From Cellulomonas sp. S1-8 (GTDB lineage Bacteria; Actinomycetota; Actinomycetes; Actinomycetales; Cellulomonadaceae): a stretch of 64,000 nucleotides of DNA. The stretch is taken from NCBI RefSeq assembly GCF_026184235.1, contig NZ_CP110806.1, positions 2,480,001 through 2,544,000 of the forward strand, read 5' to 3'. The position numbers were made by a program, and so were the translations under genes. Shown one piece after another: positions 17,154 through 27,123 of this stretch (the first letter of the stretch is position 1; every line of letters begins with the position of its first letter). Below the pieces are notes generated by a model. The model had not been told where the DNA came from, searched no databases, and worked only from the letters and a program-made list of their open reading frames with translations.

Positions 17154-18208
17154 GCATGACCCACGGCCACGGCCACGACGGTCCCGAGCCCGGCGACGCC
17201 GCCGGCTCGGACCTCGTCCTGCGCGAGGGCGAGGACGGCGTCGACAAGTTCGAGAACCCGGGCTTCGGACCGCACCGCCCGCGGCGCTCCGACGTCGAGC
17301 CTGCCGCGAACAAGCGCGCGGAGCGCCAGGTCGTCGCCCTGTTCGCCATCTCGGTCCTGGGCACGATCGGCTTCATCGCCGCGTACTTCGCCCTGCCGCC
17401 CGGCGAGACGGTCCAGTCGATGCGCACGTCGAACCTCGCGCTCGGCCTGGGCCTGACGTTCGCGCTGCTCGGCATCGGCCTGGCGGCCGTGCACTGGGCG
17501 AAGTCGCTCATGAACGACCACGAGAAGGCCGAGGACCGGCACGCGCAGCGCAGCTCGGAGCAGACGCGAGCCGACGCCGTCGAGGTGCTGCAGGACGGCG
17601 CCAAGGACTCGGCCATCGGCCGGCGCGGCGTCCTCAAGGGCGCGCTCGTGTCGTCCCTCGCCCTCTTCCCGCTCACCCTCGTGCTGCCCCTCATCGGTGA
17701 GGTCGGCGAGGACTGGAACGTCTCGAAGTTCAAGCGCACGATGTGGGCCAAGGACAAGAAGCTCACGATCGACCCGACAGGGCGCCCCATCAAGGCAGCC
17801 GACGTCACCGTCGGCTCGGTCGTGCACGTGATCCCCGAGGGTCTCGACGAGACCGACGCACCGCTCGACGAGAAGGCCAAGGCCGTCGTCCTGCTGGTCC
17901 GCCTCGACCCCCGGGAGATCCGATCCGAGCAGGGCGAGGGCTGGTCGTACGACGGCATCGTCGCCTTCTCGAAGATCTGCACCCACGTGGGATGCCCGGT
18001 GGCCCTGTACGAGCAGCAGACGCACCACCTGCTGTGCCCCTGCCACCAGAGCACGTTCGACGTCGCCGACGGCGCGAAGGTCGTGTTCGGTCCCGCCAAG
18101 CGGCCGCTCCCCCAGCTGCCGATCACCGTTGACGACGAGGGCTACCTGGTCGCGCAGAGCGACTTCCACGAGCCCATCGGCCCGAGCTTCTGGGAGCGGC
18201 TGCGATGA
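17150..18208 (+). CDS. qcrA: Cytochrome bc1 complex Rieske iron-sulfur subunit
   Basis: 352 residues from GTG 17150, overlapping the qcrC stop; ATG 17156 is an alternative. It has three membrane helices in the N-terminal half (two near residues 60-130 and one near 165-185), the long actinobacterial form. The 2Fe-2S Rieske site is made by CTHVGC (near 276) and CPCHQS (near 296). The N-terminal ~60 residues are charged and cytoplasmic. It oxidises menaquinol together with QcrB. Its TGA overlaps the qcrB ATG. Confidence 0.96.
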   Translation: MSMTHGHGHDGPEPGDAAGSDLVLREGEDGVDKFENPGFGPHRPRRSDVEPAANKRAERQVVALFAISVLGTIGFIAAYFALPPGETVQSMRTSNLALGLGLTFALLGIGLAAVHWAKSLMNDHEKAEDRHAQRSSEQTRADAVEVLQDGAKDSAIGRRGVLKGALVSSLALFPLTLVLPLIGEVGEDWNVSKFKRTMWAKDKKLTIDPTGRPIKAADVTVGSVVHVIPEGLDETDAPLDEKAKAVVLLVRLDPREIRSEQGEGWSYDGIVAFSKICTHVGCPVALYEQQTHHLLCPCHQSTFDVADGAKVVFGPAKRPLPQLPITVDDEGYLVAQSDFHEPIGPSFWERLR

Positions 18209-19950
18209 GCACCACCCAAGCACCGACAGGTCGCGCGGCAGCGGCCACCGCCGACTACCTCGACCAGCGCACCGGCATCGCGGGCGCGGTCAAGGAGTTC
18301 GCACGCAAGATCTTCCCGGACCACTGGTCGTTCCTGCTGGGCGAGATCGCCCTCTACAGCTTCGTGACGCTGCTCATCTCGGGCGTGTTCCTCACCATGT
18401 TCTTCGTCCCGAGCATGACCGAGGTGCACTACGAGGGCCCGTGGCCGACGATGAACGGCGTCGAGATGTCCGAGGCGTACGCCTCGACGCTGCGCCTGTC
18501 GTTCGAGGTGACCGGCGGCCTGCTGATGCGGCAGATCCACCACTGGGCCGCCCTGATCTTCATGGCCGCGATCGTCACCCACATGATGCGCGTGTTCTTC
18601 ACGGGCGCGTTCCGCAAGCCGCGTGAGCTCAACTGGCTCGTCGGCTTCGTGCTCATGATCCTCGGCCTGGCCGCCGGCTTCACGGGCTACTCGCTGCCCG
18701 ACGACGTCCTGTCCGGCAACGGGCTGCGCATCACCGACGGCGTGGTCCGCTCCATCCCGATCCTGGGCAGCTACCTGTCGTACTTCATCTTCGGCGGCGA
18801 GTTCCCCGGCCACGACGTCATCCCCCGCCTGTTCACGCTGCACATCCTGGTCGTGCCGGGCCTCATCCTCGCGCTGATCGCCCTGCACCTGTTCTTCGTC
18901 GTGCTGCACAAGCACACGCAGTACCCGGGCTCGGGCCGCACCAACGCGAACGTCGTGGGGTACCCGCTGTACCCGATCTACGTCGCCAAGGCGGGCGGCT
19001 ACTTCTTCGTCGTGTTCGGGGTCATCGCGCTCATGGCCGCCACGATGTCGATCAACCCGGTCTGGAACTACGGCCCGTTCGACCCCTCCCCTGTGTCCGC
19101 CGGCGCCCAACCGGACTGGTACATGCTGTTCCTCGAGGGGTCGCTGCGCCTCATGCCCGGGCAGACGGAGTACGTGCTGTTCGGGCCCGACGGCTGGACG
19201 CTGTCCCTCAACGTCCTGATCCCCGCGGTCGTGATCCCCGGCGTGCTCTTCTCGCTGCTGGCGCTCTACCCGTTCGTCGAGGCGTTCGCGACGGGCGACA
19301 AGCGCGAGCACCACGTGCTGGACCGCCCCCGCAACCGCCCGTTCCGCACCGCGTTCGGTGTGTCGGTGCTCATGGCGTTCCTCATCCTCGTGCTCGCCGG
19401 GTCCAACGACCTCATCGCGACGCACTTCGACATGTCGATCAACGACATCACGTGGGCCTTCCGCGCCCTGTTCTTCCTCGCCCCGTGGGCGGCGTTCGTC
19501 GTGACCAAGCGCATCTGCCTCGGGCTGCAGCGCAAGGACCGCGAGATCGTGCTGCACGGCCACGAGACCGGCCAGATCGTCCGGTTCGCATCCGGGGAGT
19601 ACATCGAGGTCCACAAGCCGATCGACGCGCACGAGCGCTGGCTGCGCGTGCAGCACGACGTGATCCGACCGATCGCGATCGAGCCCGCAGAGGACTCGCG
19701 CGGCGTGCGTCGCAAGGGCTACGGGCTCGACCGCATGCGGCAGCGGCTCTCGCAGGCCTTCTACGAGGACCGCGTCGAGCCGGTCACGCCGATCGAGCTG
19801 CTGGCCGCGCACTCGCACGGCCAGCACGACGCCCTGGGGTCCGACCAGGAGAAGGCGCCCGCGCAGCTGCTCGCGGAGAGCGCGCCGACGGGCGGCGGTA
19901 CACGCCTGCGTCCGTCGGACGAGACGGATCCCGACGCGCGGAACAGGTGA
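18205..19950 (+). CDS. qcrB: Cytochrome bc1 complex cytochrome b subunit
   Basis: 581 residues from ATG 18205 (ATGA overlap with qcrA). Multi-spanning diheme cytochrome b that carries the quinol oxidation and reduction sites. Heme-ligand histidines lie in HHWAALIFMAAIVTH and LHILVVPGL...ALHLF. The Qo-site PEWY motif appears as PDWY (PDWYMLFLEG), as in other actinobacteria. The hydrophilic C-terminal tail after the last helix is long (about 150 residues, ending in Asp/Arg-rich sequence). M. tuberculosis QcrB is shorter by about 30 residues as I recall. The tail may contact other supercomplex subunits. Confidence 0.96.
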   Translation: MSTTQAPTGRAAAATADYLDQRTGIAGAVKEFARKIFPDHWSFLLGEIALYSFVTLLISGVFLTMFFVPSMTEVHYEGPWPTMNGVEMSEAYASTLRLSFEVTGGLLMRQIHHWAALIFMAAIVTHMMRVFFTGAFRKPRELNWLVGFVLMILGLAAGFTGYSLPDDVLSGNGLRITDGVVRSIPILGSYLSYFIFGGEFPGHDVIPRLFTLHILVVPGLILALIALHLFFVVLHKHTQYPGSGRTNANVVGYPLYPIYVAKAGGYFFVVFGVIALMAATMSINPVWNYGPFDPSPVSAGAQPDWYMLFLEGSLRLMPGQTEYVLFGPDGWTLSLNVLIPAVVIPGVLFSLLALYPFVEAFATGDKREHHVLDRPRNRPFRTAFGVSVLMAFLILVLAGSNDLIATHFDMSINDITWAFRALFFLAPWAAFVVTKRICLGLQRKDREIVLHGHETGQIVRFASGEYIEVHKPIDAHERWLRVQHDVIRPIAIEPAEDSRGVRRKGYGLDRMRQRLSQAFYEDRVEPVTPIELLAAHSHGQHDALGSDQEKAPAQLLAESAPTGGGTRLRPSDETDPDARNR

Positions 19951-20072
19951 TCCTGGACCAGGGTTGACCAGATGACGACCGTTCGCGGTGTCCGGCCGGA
20001 CGTGCCGGGCACCGCGACGGCGTTTCCGGGCGGATGCCACGGCGCCGCCACCCCACGCAGGAGAGGCATCAG

Positions 20073-20702
20073 ATGGCTGACTACACGCTCCCGGACCTGC
20101 CGTACGACTACGCGGCACTCGAGCCGCACATCTCCGGCAGGATCATGGAGCTGCACCACGACAAGCACCACGCCGCGTACGTGGCAGGCGCGAACACCGC
20201 GCTCGAGAAGCTCGCCGCAGCGCGCGCGGCCGACGACTTCGCCGCGGTGAACCTGCACGAGAAGAACCTCGCGTTCCACCTCGGCGGGCACATCAACCAC
20301 TCCGTCTTCTGGGAGAACCTCTCCCCCGAGGGCGGCGACCGGCCGACGGGTGAGCTGGCCGCGGCGATCGACGAGTTCTTCGGGTCGTTCGAGGCCTTCC
20401 AGAAGCACTTCGCGGCCAACGCGCTCGCGATCCAGGGATCCGGCTGGTCGATCCTCGGCTGGGACTCCGTGGGCCAGAAGCTCGCGATCTTCCAGCTCTA
20501 CGACCAGCAGAGCAACTACCCGCTGGGCCTCGTGCCGATCGTCGTGCTCGACATGTGGGAGCACGCGTTCTACCTCGACTACGTCAACGTCAAGGCGGAC
20601 TACGTCAAGGCGTGGTGGAACATCGTCAGCTGGACCGACGCGGCAGCACGCTTCACGCGCGCCCGCACGCAGACGGCGGGACTCATCGTGGCGTCTGCCT
20701 GA
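20073..20702 (+). CDS. sodA: Superoxide dismutase, Fe/Mn family
   Basis: 209 residues from ATG 20073, preceded by AGGAGAGG. It converts superoxide to hydrogen peroxide and oxygen in the cytoplasm; no signal peptide is seen. Metal ligands are expected in [19 protein letters not shown] and [11 protein letters not shown], all present. The Gly in LGGH and the Gln in DQQSNYPLG favour manganese or cambialistic use, but metal choice cannot be settled by eye. Unusually, it lies inside the respiratory gene cluster, 122 bases after qcrB and tail-to-tail with ctaF, where it could defend against radicals made by the bc1 complex. Confidence 0.94.
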   Translation: MADYTLPDLPYDYAALEPHISGRIMELHHDKHHAAYVAGANTALEKLAAARAADDFAAVNLHEKNLAFHLGGHINHSVFWENLSPEGGDRPTGELAAAIDEFFGSFEAFQKHFAANALAIQGSGWSILGWDSVGQKLAIFQLYDQQSNYPLGLVPIVVLDMWEHAFYLDYVNVKADYVKAWWNIVSWTDAAARFTRARTQTAGLIVASA

Positions 20703-20713
20703 CACACGCCTCG

Positions 20714-20772
20714 CCGTACGGACGACGACGGCCCGTCACCATCGCGGTGACGGGCCGTCGTCGTCCGTACGG
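20714..20772. terminator. Perfect 27-bp inverted repeat between sodA and ctaF
   Basis: Arms 20714-20740 and 20746-20772 are perfect complements around a five-base loop. It fills the whole gap between the convergent stops (20702 and 20774) and is the strongest hairpin in the window. It probably terminates in both directions and may also stabilise the mRNA 3' ends. Confidence 0.85.
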
Positions 20773-20773
20773 G

Positions 20774-21172
20774 TCAGTGCGCGTGCTGCCCGCGGGAGAA
20801 CTCGAACAGCCAACCGACGAGCCCGATGACGCCCAGCGCGACGGCCGGGATCATCAGCCACCAGTCGACGGCCAGGGAGAGGAACGCGAGGGAGGCGCCG
20901 AGCGACACGACCAGCGGCCACCAGCTCCACGGGCTGAACGTGCCCTGGTTGCCGGCACCCTGCTCGATCTCGCCGAGCTCGTCGTCCTCGGGGCGGGGGT
21001 CGATCCGACGCGCCAGGAGCGCGAAGTACCCGCCGATCATGCCGACGAGGCCACCGACGAGCGGGATGCCCACGGCGCCGACCGGCTCACCGTCGCTCCA
21101 GAGGGCGTAGATGAGCCCGACGGGGACGAAGAAGAGGATGCCGTAGAGGAAGAGCTTCGCCTCGAACTTCAC
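20774..21172 (-). CDS. ctaF: Cytochrome c oxidase subunit IV, actinobacterial type
   Basis: 132 residues from GTG 21172. Four hydrophobic helices (about residues 5-24, 31-54, 83-100, 104-124) with a short acidic loop ([11 protein letters not shown]). This small subunit is specific to actinobacterial aa3 oxidase (Rv2199c type). Its GTG overlaps the ctaD stop (GTGA), so ctaC-ctaD-ctaF are coupled. Confidence 0.93.
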   Translation of the reverse strand: MKFEAKLFLYGILFFVPVGLIYALWSDGEPVGAVGIPLVGGLVGMIGGYFALLARRIDPRPEDDELGEIEQGAGNQGTFSPWSWWPLVVSLGASLAFLSLAVDWWLMIPAVALGVIGLVGWLFEFSRGQHAH

Positions 21173-22992
21173 CGCTCGTCCTCCTCGCGCCGTTCGCGCA
21201 CGTCCTCGATGTCGTCCTCGACCACGGTCGCCGTGGACTGGTGCTCCTCACCGGTCCCCCGGGCGATCCGCTCCTCGGCGAGCTCGCGCTCACCCGTGCT
21301 GTCCGGTGCCCAGTCGAACGGCCCCGGGTCGTCCGGCTGGACGTGGTCCATGGCGGCCACCTCGGGGTGGTGCAGGTCGAACGCGGGGCGCTCGGAACGG
21401 ATGCGCGGGAGCGACGTGAAGTTGTGGCGCGGCGGGGGGCAGCTCGTGGCCCACTCGAGCGAGCCGCCGTAGCCCCACGGGTCGTCCACCGTGACGCGCG
21501 GCGCGTTGCGCCACGTGACGTAGACGTTCCAGAGGAACGGCAGCGTCGAGGCGGCCAGGATCGCGGAGCCGACCGTCGAGACCTGGTTCATCCACGTGAA
21601 GCCGTCGGCCGGCGAGTAGTCGGCGTACCGGCGCGGCATGCCGATCACACCCAGCCAGTGCTGGATGAGGAAGGTCATGTGGAAGCCGACGAACAGCAGC
21701 CAGAAGTGGATCTTGCCGAGCCGCTCGTCCAGCATGCGCCCGGTGAACTTGGGCCACCAGAAGTAGAAGCCGGCGAACATCGCGAACACGACGGTGCCGA
21801 ACACCACGTAGTGGAAGTGGGCCACCACGAAGTAGGTGTCGGACAGGTGGAAGTCCAGCGCGGGGCTCGACAGGATGATCCCGGTCAGGCCGCCGAAGAG
21901 GAACGTCACGAGGAAGCCGATGGTCCACAGCATCGGTGTCTCGAACGTGAGCTTGCCCCGCCACATCGTGCCGATCCAGTTGAAGAACTTCACACCGGTC
22001 GGCACGGCGATGAGCATCGTCATGAACGAGAAGAACGGCAGCAGGACCGCACCGGTGACGTACATGTGGTGCGCCCACACCGTCACCGAGAGGGCCGCGA
22101 TCGCGATGGTCGCGTAGACCAGACCCTTGTAGCCGAAGATCGGCTTGCGGCTGAAGACCGGCAGGATCTCGGTCACGATGCCGAAGAACGGCAGCGCGAT
22201 GATGTACACCTCGGGATGGCCGAAGAACCAGAACAGGTGCTGCCAGAGCAGAGCACCGCCGTTGTCCGGGTTGAAGACCTGGGCCCCGAGTCGCCGGTCG
22301 GCGCCGAGCGCGAACAGCGCGGCGGCCAGCGGCGGGAACGCCATGAGGACGAGCAGCGACGTCACCAGGATGTTCCAGGTGAAGATCGGCATGCGGAACA
22401 TCGTCATGCCGGGGGCGCGCATCGTGACGATCGTGGTGATGAAGTTGACCGCGCCCAGGATCGTGCCGAAGCCCGTGAGCGCCAGGCCGAAGACCCAGAG
22501 ATCTCCCCCGAGCCCTGGTGAGTACATCTGGTTCGACAACGGTGCGTACGCGAACCAGCCGAACGACGCGGCGCCCTGCGGCGTGAGGAAGCCGGCGGCA
22601 GCGATGAGGCCACCGAACAGGTACAGCCAGTACGCGAACATGTTGAGCCGCGGGAACGCGACGTCGGGCGCGCCGATCTGCAGCGGCATGATGATGTTGG
22701 CGAACCCGGCGAACAGCGGCGTCGCGAACAGCAGCAGCATGATCGTGCCGTGCATCGTGAACGCCTGGTTGTACTGCTCCTTCGACTGGAACAGGTCCAT
22801 CCCGGGGGCGAACAGCTCGGCGCGGATGAGCAGCGCGAGGATGCCGCCGATCGCGAACCAGACGAACGACGTGATCAGGTACAGGTACCCGATCGTCTTG
22901 TGGTCGGTGGAGGTGATCCACTTCACGACCGTCCGCCCCAGCGACTGCCGCCGGGGGGACAGGCCGGGGATGACCTCGGTGTTGGCCGCCAT
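21169..22992 (-). CDS. ctaD: Cytochrome c oxidase subunit I
   Basis: 607 residues from ATG 22992; longer frames upstream are read-through over ctaC. It carries heme a and the heme a3-CuB oxygen-reducing centre. Seen are [14 protein letters not shown] at the N-terminus, [13 protein letters not shown] and WAHHMYVTG (CuB and Tyr-linked helix), and [15 protein letters not shown] (heme ligands). Twelve membrane helices are expected. A ~75-residue charged cytoplasmic tail follows. Four-base overlaps join it to ctaC upstream and ctaF downstream. Confidence 0.96.
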   Translation of the reverse strand: MAANTEVIPGLSPRRQSLGRTVVKWITSTDHKTIGYLYLITSFVWFAIGGILALLIRAELFAPGMDLFQSKEQYNQAFTMHGTIMLLLFATPLFAGFANIIMPLQIGAPDVAFPRLNMFAYWLYLFGGLIAAAGFLTPQGAASFGWFAYAPLSNQMYSPGLGGDLWVFGLALTGFGTILGAVNFITTIVTMRAPGMTMFRMPIFTWNILVTSLLVLMAFPPLAAALFALGADRRLGAQVFNPDNGGALLWQHLFWFFGHPEVYIIALPFFGIVTEILPVFSRKPIFGYKGLVYATIAIAALSVTVWAHHMYVTGAVLLPFFSFMTMLIAVPTGVKFFNWIGTMWRGKLTFETPMLWTIGFLVTFLFGGLTGIILSSPALDFHLSDTYFVVAHFHYVVFGTVVFAMFAGFYFWWPKFTGRMLDERLGKIHFWLLFVGFHMTFLIQHWLGVIGMPRRYADYSPADGFTWMNQVSTVGSAILAASTLPFLWNVYVTWRNAPRVTVDDPWGYGGSLEWATSCPPPRHNFTSLPRIRSERPAFDLHHPEVAAMDHVQPDDPGPFDWAPDSTGERELAEERIARGTGEEHQSTATVVEDDIEDVRERREEDER

Positions 22993-23861
22993 CAGTCCTC
23001 GTCCTCCGCCACGTCGTTCAGGTCCTGCTGCCGGCTGTACTCGAGGCCGAGCGAGCCCGTCTGGCCGCGCTCGCGCAGCTCTGCCATGTGGGCGTCGTAC
23101 TCGTCCTGGGAGACGACCGCGACGTTGAACAGCATCGAGGAGTGCTCCTCCCCGCAGAGCTCGGCGCACTTGCCGAGGTACGTGCCCTCGCGCGTCGGCG
23201 TCACCTGGAAGGTGTTGGTGTGCCCCGGGACCATGTCCATCTTGAACAGGAAGTCGGGGATCCAGAAGGAGTGGATCACGTCGCGCGAGTCGATCGTGAA
23301 CTCGACGCGCTGGTCGACCGGGAGGTAGAGCGTCACCTGCTCACCCAGGGCGGCGGCGTCGCTGCCGATGTCCTGCGCGTGCTGACCGGTCTCGTACACG
23401 TCCTCGTCGAGGTAGTTGAAGTCCCAGCTCCACTGCTTGCCGATGACCTGGATGTTGACGTCGGGCTCCGCGGAGGTGTCCGTCATCGCCAGGGTGTCGT
23501 CGTTGGTGTGGTAGAAGAGCACCCCGACCATGACGACCGGCAGCAGGATGTACATGATCTCGAGCGGGACGTGGTACCGGATCTGCACCGGGAGCGTGTT
23601 GTCGTCCTTGCGCTTGCGGTAGACCGCGACGCACCACAGGATCAGCCCCCACGTGATGACGCCGACCACCAGCGCGGCGATCCACGAGCCGACCCACAGC
23701 GAGACCACGCGACCCGTCTGGTCGGTGACCTCCTGGTCGCTGAAACCCGGGAGCCAGCCACGCTGGACGGTCTCGGAGCAGCCGCTGAGCGCCATGACGA
23801 GCGCCGTGGCCAGAACGGCGACGATCGCGCGCCGGCTGCGGCGGGGGGGTACCGGGTGCAC
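22992..23861 (-). CDS. ctaC: Cytochrome c oxidase subunit II, lipoprotein
   Basis: 289 residues from GTG 23861, which has a GGAAGG ribosome site five bases ahead; the open frame extends far upstream but has no support. A lipobox (ALSGC) follows a short Arg-rich N-terminus and hydrophobic stretch, so it is probably a lipoprotein. Two membrane helices follow. The periplasmic cupredoxin domain ends with the CuA site [12 protein letters not shown] (about 230-241) that accepts electrons from cytochrome c. A C-terminal ~50-residue acidic tail ends the protein. It is first in the ctaC-ctaD-ctaF transcription unit and divergent from the desulfurase-like gene (216 bases apart). Confidence 0.95.
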   Translation of the reverse strand: MHPVPPRRSRRAIVAVLATALVMALSGCSETVQRGWLPGFSDQEVTDQTGRVVSLWVGSWIAALVVGVITWGLILWCVAVYRKRKDDNTLPVQIRYHVPLEIMYILLPVVMVGVLFYHTNDDTLAMTDTSAEPDVNIQVIGKQWSWDFNYLDEDVYETGQHAQDIGSDAAALGEQVTLYLPVDQRVEFTIDSRDVIHSFWIPDFLFKMDMVPGHTNTFQVTPTREGTYLGKCAELCGEEHSSMLFNVAVVSQDEYDAHMAELRERGQTGSLGLEYSRQQDLNDVAEDED

Positions 23862-24077
23862 GGGGAACCTTCCACTCGCGTCCCGCGACCCGCGTCCCGT
23901 ACGTGGGCGCGCAGCCGGAGGGACCTTCGTCCTCGACGCGGTCAGCCTAGCGCCCCATGGCCCCGCCCACGTGCTGGTGGGCGCGTTTGACGACGTGGTG
24001 TCAGCACCGTCACACCGCCCCGTCCCGCGCGGCGGGCCGGCCGTGCAGCAGCCGCGGTCGGCGCTAGCGTGCGTCGC

Positions 24078-25223
24078 GTGAACGCCCTCGGCTCCTTCCC
24101 GCGCACCGTCCTGGACGTCGCGGGCCACGCACCGTTGCGGCCCGCCGCCCGCGCCGCGCTGCTGGAGGCGCTCGACCAGGGCTGGGCCGACCCCCGGCGC
24201 CTGTTCGTCGAGGGGCGGCGCGCCCGCCTGCTGCTCGACGGCGCGCGCGAGGCGCTCGCGGCGTCGCTGGGCGCCCGGCCGGCCGAGGTCGACCTCGTCC
24301 CCAGCCACACGCTCGCGCTGCACAACGCGGTGCGCTCGGTCGCGCGCGGACGACGGCGCCGGGGCGCGGACGTGGTCGTCGGGGCGGTGGAGCGTGCCGC
24401 GATGCACCACGCGGCGGCGTACCTGACGTCCCGCGGCGGCGGCGAGGTGCGCACCGTCCCGGTCGACGCGTACGGCCGGGTCGACCCCGACGCGTTCGTG
24501 GCGGCGGCGGGCCCGGGCACCGCCCTGGCGGTCCTGCAGCACGCGAACGGCGAGGTCGGCACACGGCAGCCCGTGGACGCGGTGCACGCGGGGCTGGCCA
24601 CGGCCGGGGTGCCGCTCGTCGTCGACGTGGGCGCGAGCGTGGGTCACGTCGACGTCGGCCGCGCCGGCGACGTGCTCGTCGCCGACGCGGGCGACTGGGG
24701 AGGGCCGCCCCTCGGCGTCCTCGTCACGCGCACGGGCGTGCGCCGCAGCCCCGACTGGCCGGACGACGAGGACCGCTGGTCGCCCGGCGGCGTGCACGTG
24801 CCGCTCGCGCTGGCCGCGGCGGTCGCGCTGCAGGAGGCGGTGGCCGAACGGGAGCGGGTCGGCGCCCACCGACGGGCGCTGGTCGACGAGGTCCGGCGCC
24901 GGGTCGCGGCCGAGGTGCCCGACGTGCAGGTCGTCGGCGACCCCGTGGACCGCCTCCCCCACGTCGTGACGTTCTCGTGCCTGTACGTCGACGGCGAGGC
25001 GATCGTCGACGCGCTGGACCGCGCGGGCTTCGGTGTGGGGTCGGGCTCCGCGTGCACGTCGAGCGCGCTCGAGCCGAGCCACGTGCTCGCCGCGATGGGC
25101 GTCCTCACGCAGGGCAACGTGCGGCTGTCGCTGGCGCCCGACACCGATCCGGCAGCGGTGCGCCGGTTCTGCGACGTGCTGCCGGCCGCGGTCGCGCAGG
25201 TGCGTTCCGCGCTGGGCGCCTGA
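24078..25223 (+). CDS. Cysteine desulfurase-like (aminotransferase class V) protein lacking the PLP lysine
   Basis: 381 residues from GTG 24078; GTG 24069 is an alternative. The overall match is to IscS/NifS: HANGEVGTRQP (near 155), VVDVGAS for the PLP-ring Asp (near 181), and a C-terminal GSGSACTSSALEPSHVL with the sulfur-carrying Cys near 325. Where the family has Ser-x-His-Lys followed by GGP, this protein reads DAGDWGGPP, so both the PLP-binding Lys and its His are missing (near 205). The Gln that follows the Asp motif is also lost. It therefore may not bind PLP as an aldimine. It lies beside erpA and upstream of nadA, an Fe-S neighbourhood, sharing a terminator with erpA. It could be a non-catalytic scaffold or have new chemistry. 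Confidence 0.8.
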   Translation: MNALGSFPRTVLDVAGHAPLRPAARAALLEALDQGWADPRRLFVEGRRARLLLDGAREALAASLGARPAEVDLVPSHTLALHNAVRSVARGRRRRGADVVVGAVERAAMHHAAAYLTSRGGGEVRTVPVDAYGRVDPDAFVAAAGPGTALAVLQHANGEVGTRQPVDAVHAGLATAGVPLVVDVGASVGHVDVGRAGDVLVADAGDWGGPPLGVLVTRTGVRRSPDWPDDEDRWSPGGVHVPLALAAAVALQEAVAERERVGAHRRALVDEVRRRVAAEVPDVQVVGDPVDRLPHVVTFSCLYVDGEAIVDALDRAGFGVGSGSACTSSALEPSHVLAAMGVLTQGNVRLSLAPDTDPAAVRRFCDVLPAAVAQVRSALGA

Positions 25224-25267
25224 CCCACCGGCGCCTGACGCACCGGCGCCGGGACCACCCCGGGAGA

Positions 25268-25307
25268 CGCACGGGCCCGCACCCCCGAGGGGGTGCGGGC
25301 CCGTGCG
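25268..25307. terminator. Hairpin between the desulfurase-like gene and erpA
   Basis: Perfect 18-base arms (25268-25285 and 25290-25307) with a CGAG loop, between convergent stops at 25223 and 25324. Confidence 0.82.
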
Positions 25308-25323
25308 GACGGCCGACCGTGGG

Positions 25324-25674
25324 TCAGCTGAAGGAGCCGCCGCACGCGCAGGCGCTGCCCGCGTTGGGGTTGTCGATCGTGAAGCCCTGCTTCTCGATCG
25401 TGTCCGCGAAGTCGATCGTGGCGCCGTCGAGGTACGGGACGCTCATGCGGTCCACGACGACCTCGACACCGTCGTAGTCGCGCGTCGCGTCACCGTCGAG
25501 CACGCGCTCGTCGAAGTACAGCTGGTAGATCAGGCCGGAGCAGCCGCCGGGCTGCACGGCGACGCGCAGGCGCAGGTCGTCGCGCCCCTCCTGCTCGAGC
25601 AGGCTGCGCACCTTGCCGGCAGCCACGTCGGTGAGCTGGACGCCGTGCGTCGCGGTCTGCGTGGTCTCGCTCAT
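25324..25674 (-). CDS. erpA: Iron-sulfur cluster insertion protein (A-type carrier)
   Basis: 116 residues from ATG 25674, which has GGGAG upstream; the open frame runs 15 codons further without need. The A-type carrier family (IscA/SufA/ErpA/HesB) is shown by GGCSGLIYQ and the C-terminal ACACGGSF, which supply the three conserved Cys. It accepts and delivers Fe-S clusters to apo-enzymes in the cytoplasm. Likely clients nearby are LipA, NadA and QcrA. The ErpA/IscA distinction is by context (single actinobacterial copy, Rv2204c position). Confidence 0.92.
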   Translation of the reverse strand: MSETTQTATHGVQLTDVAAGKVRSLLEQEGRDDLRLRVAVQPGGCSGLIYQLYFDERVLDGDATRDYDGVEVVVDRMSVPYLDGATIDFADTIEKQGFTIDNPNAGSACACGGSFS

Positions 25675-25818
25675 GTCACTCCCGGGTTTCGCCAGAACGG
25701 TCCTCGTCGGAGGCAACACCCTCGTCCGGACCGTTGTTCCCGACCAGCCTACGCTCCGCCGGCGGTCGTCCCGCGGACCGTGGTCCCTGGCCCCGGCGTA
25801 CCACGCCGCTGCGGTGGC

Positions 25819-27027
25819 TCAGGTCGCGTGCGCGGGCGACCAGGTGCGCGCGACCCGTGCCGTGCGGGCACGCAGCGTCCCCGCCGGGTCGGCGAGCGCG
25901 GCCCGCACCGCGTCGGGGTCCGCGGCGACCGCGTACGCGGCGGCGATGCCCGCCGCGGACAGCTCGCGCCGCCCCACCAGCACCTCGCCCGACACGACCA
26001 CGGTGGGCACGGCGTACGGGAGCGCGCGCGCCGCGACCTCGGCGACGACCTTGCCGTGCAGCGACTGCCAGTCGGTGCGGCCCTCCCCCGTCACCACCAG
26101 GTCGGCCGCGGCGATCCGCGCGGGCAGGTCGACGACGTCGGCGACGAGCGACGCCCCGGGCAGCAGGCGGGCGCCGAGCAGCGCGAGCGCGAACCCGAGC
26201 CCGCCGGCGGCGCCCGCACCGGGGAGTGCCGACAGCCGCCCCGCGCGGGCGTCGGGGGCGGCGAGCAGATCGGCGCCCGGGCCCGTGCGCACCGGGCCCA
26301 GCGCCGTGGTCGCCGCGTGCGCGAACGCACCGAGCGCACGCTCGAGGTCCTGCGCTTGCTGCGGCGTCGCCCCCTTCTGCGGCGAGAACCCGGCCGACGC
26401 ACCGCTCAGGCCCAGCAGCGGCACGTCGACGTCCGCGGCCGCGAGCAGGTCGACGCCCCGCAGCGCCGCACGCAGGTCCGGCAGCCAGCGCAGGTCGTCC
26501 GCACCGACGTCCCCGAGCCCCCCGCCGCCGGCGCCCAACCGGCCGGCGACGTCCGCCGGGACGCTCCCGGCGGGCAGCAGCGCCTGCGCGAGCGCGAGCA
26601 GCAGGCCGGCTCCCGCGTCGTTGGTCGCGGACCCCCCGAGGCCCACGACGACCCGCCGGGCCCCCGGCAGCGCGGCGGCGAGGAGCTCGCCCGCACCGCG
26701 GCTCGTCGTGCGCGTCGGGTCGCGCCGGTCGGGCGGCACGAGGTCCAGGCCCAGGGCGTGCGCCGTCTCGACGTGCACGGTCGCGCCGACCCGCAGGAGC
26801 GCTGCGGGCGCCGGCGCACCCAGCGGTGACGTCACTGTGATGGCCTCGACGTCGCCGCCGAGGGTCGCGTGCAGGGTCGCGACGAACCCCGGGCCGCCGT
26901 CGGCGAGCGGGCACGTCGCCACGTCGTCGTGCGGGGCGCCGTCGGACCAGCCGGCACGCAGGGCGTCGGCCGCCTGTCCCGGGGTCAGGCTGGTGCCGAA
27001 GCTGTCGGGGGCCATCAGGACGCGCAC
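25819..27027 (-). CDS. Glycerate kinase (GarK/GlxK type)
   Basis: 402 residues. GTG 27027 gives VRVLMAPDSFG..., the usual family start; the open frame upstream is only the antisense of nadA. Conserved features are APDSFG, the CPLADGGPG loop, VGLGGSATNDAG(A)G and VVTGEGRTDWQS. These enzymes phosphorylate D-glycerate to 2-phosphoglycerate, feeding glycolysis. Divergent from nadA with 96 bases between starts. About 144 bases separate its stop from the erpA start. The corresponding M. tuberculosis gene is Rv2205c. Confidence 0.9.
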   Translation of the reverse strand: MRVLMAPDSFGTSLTPGQAADALRAGWSDGAPHDDVATCPLADGGPGFVATLHATLGGDVEAITVTSPLGAPAPAALLRVGATVHVETAHALGLDLVPPDRRDPTRTTSRGAGELLAAALPGARRVVVGLGGSATNDAGAGLLLALAQALLPAGSVPADVAGRLGAGGGGLGDVGADDLRWLPDLRAALRGVDLLAAADVDVPLLGLSGASAGFSPQKGATPQQAQDLERALGAFAHAATTALGPVRTGPGADLLAAPDARAGRLSALPGAGAAGGLGFALALLGARLLPGASLVADVVDLPARIAAADLVVTGEGRTDWQSLHGKVVAEVAARALPYAVPTVVVSGEVLVGRRELSAAGIAAAYAVAADPDAVRAALADPAGTLRARTARVARTWSPAHAT

Positions 27028-27123
27028 CCGCTGATGGTGGCACGACCCGCACCGCCCCGGCCGCACCCGACCTGCCGGTCCCCCGGCACCCCGCGCCGGG
27101 ACGCGCTGTGGGATCATGCGGCC

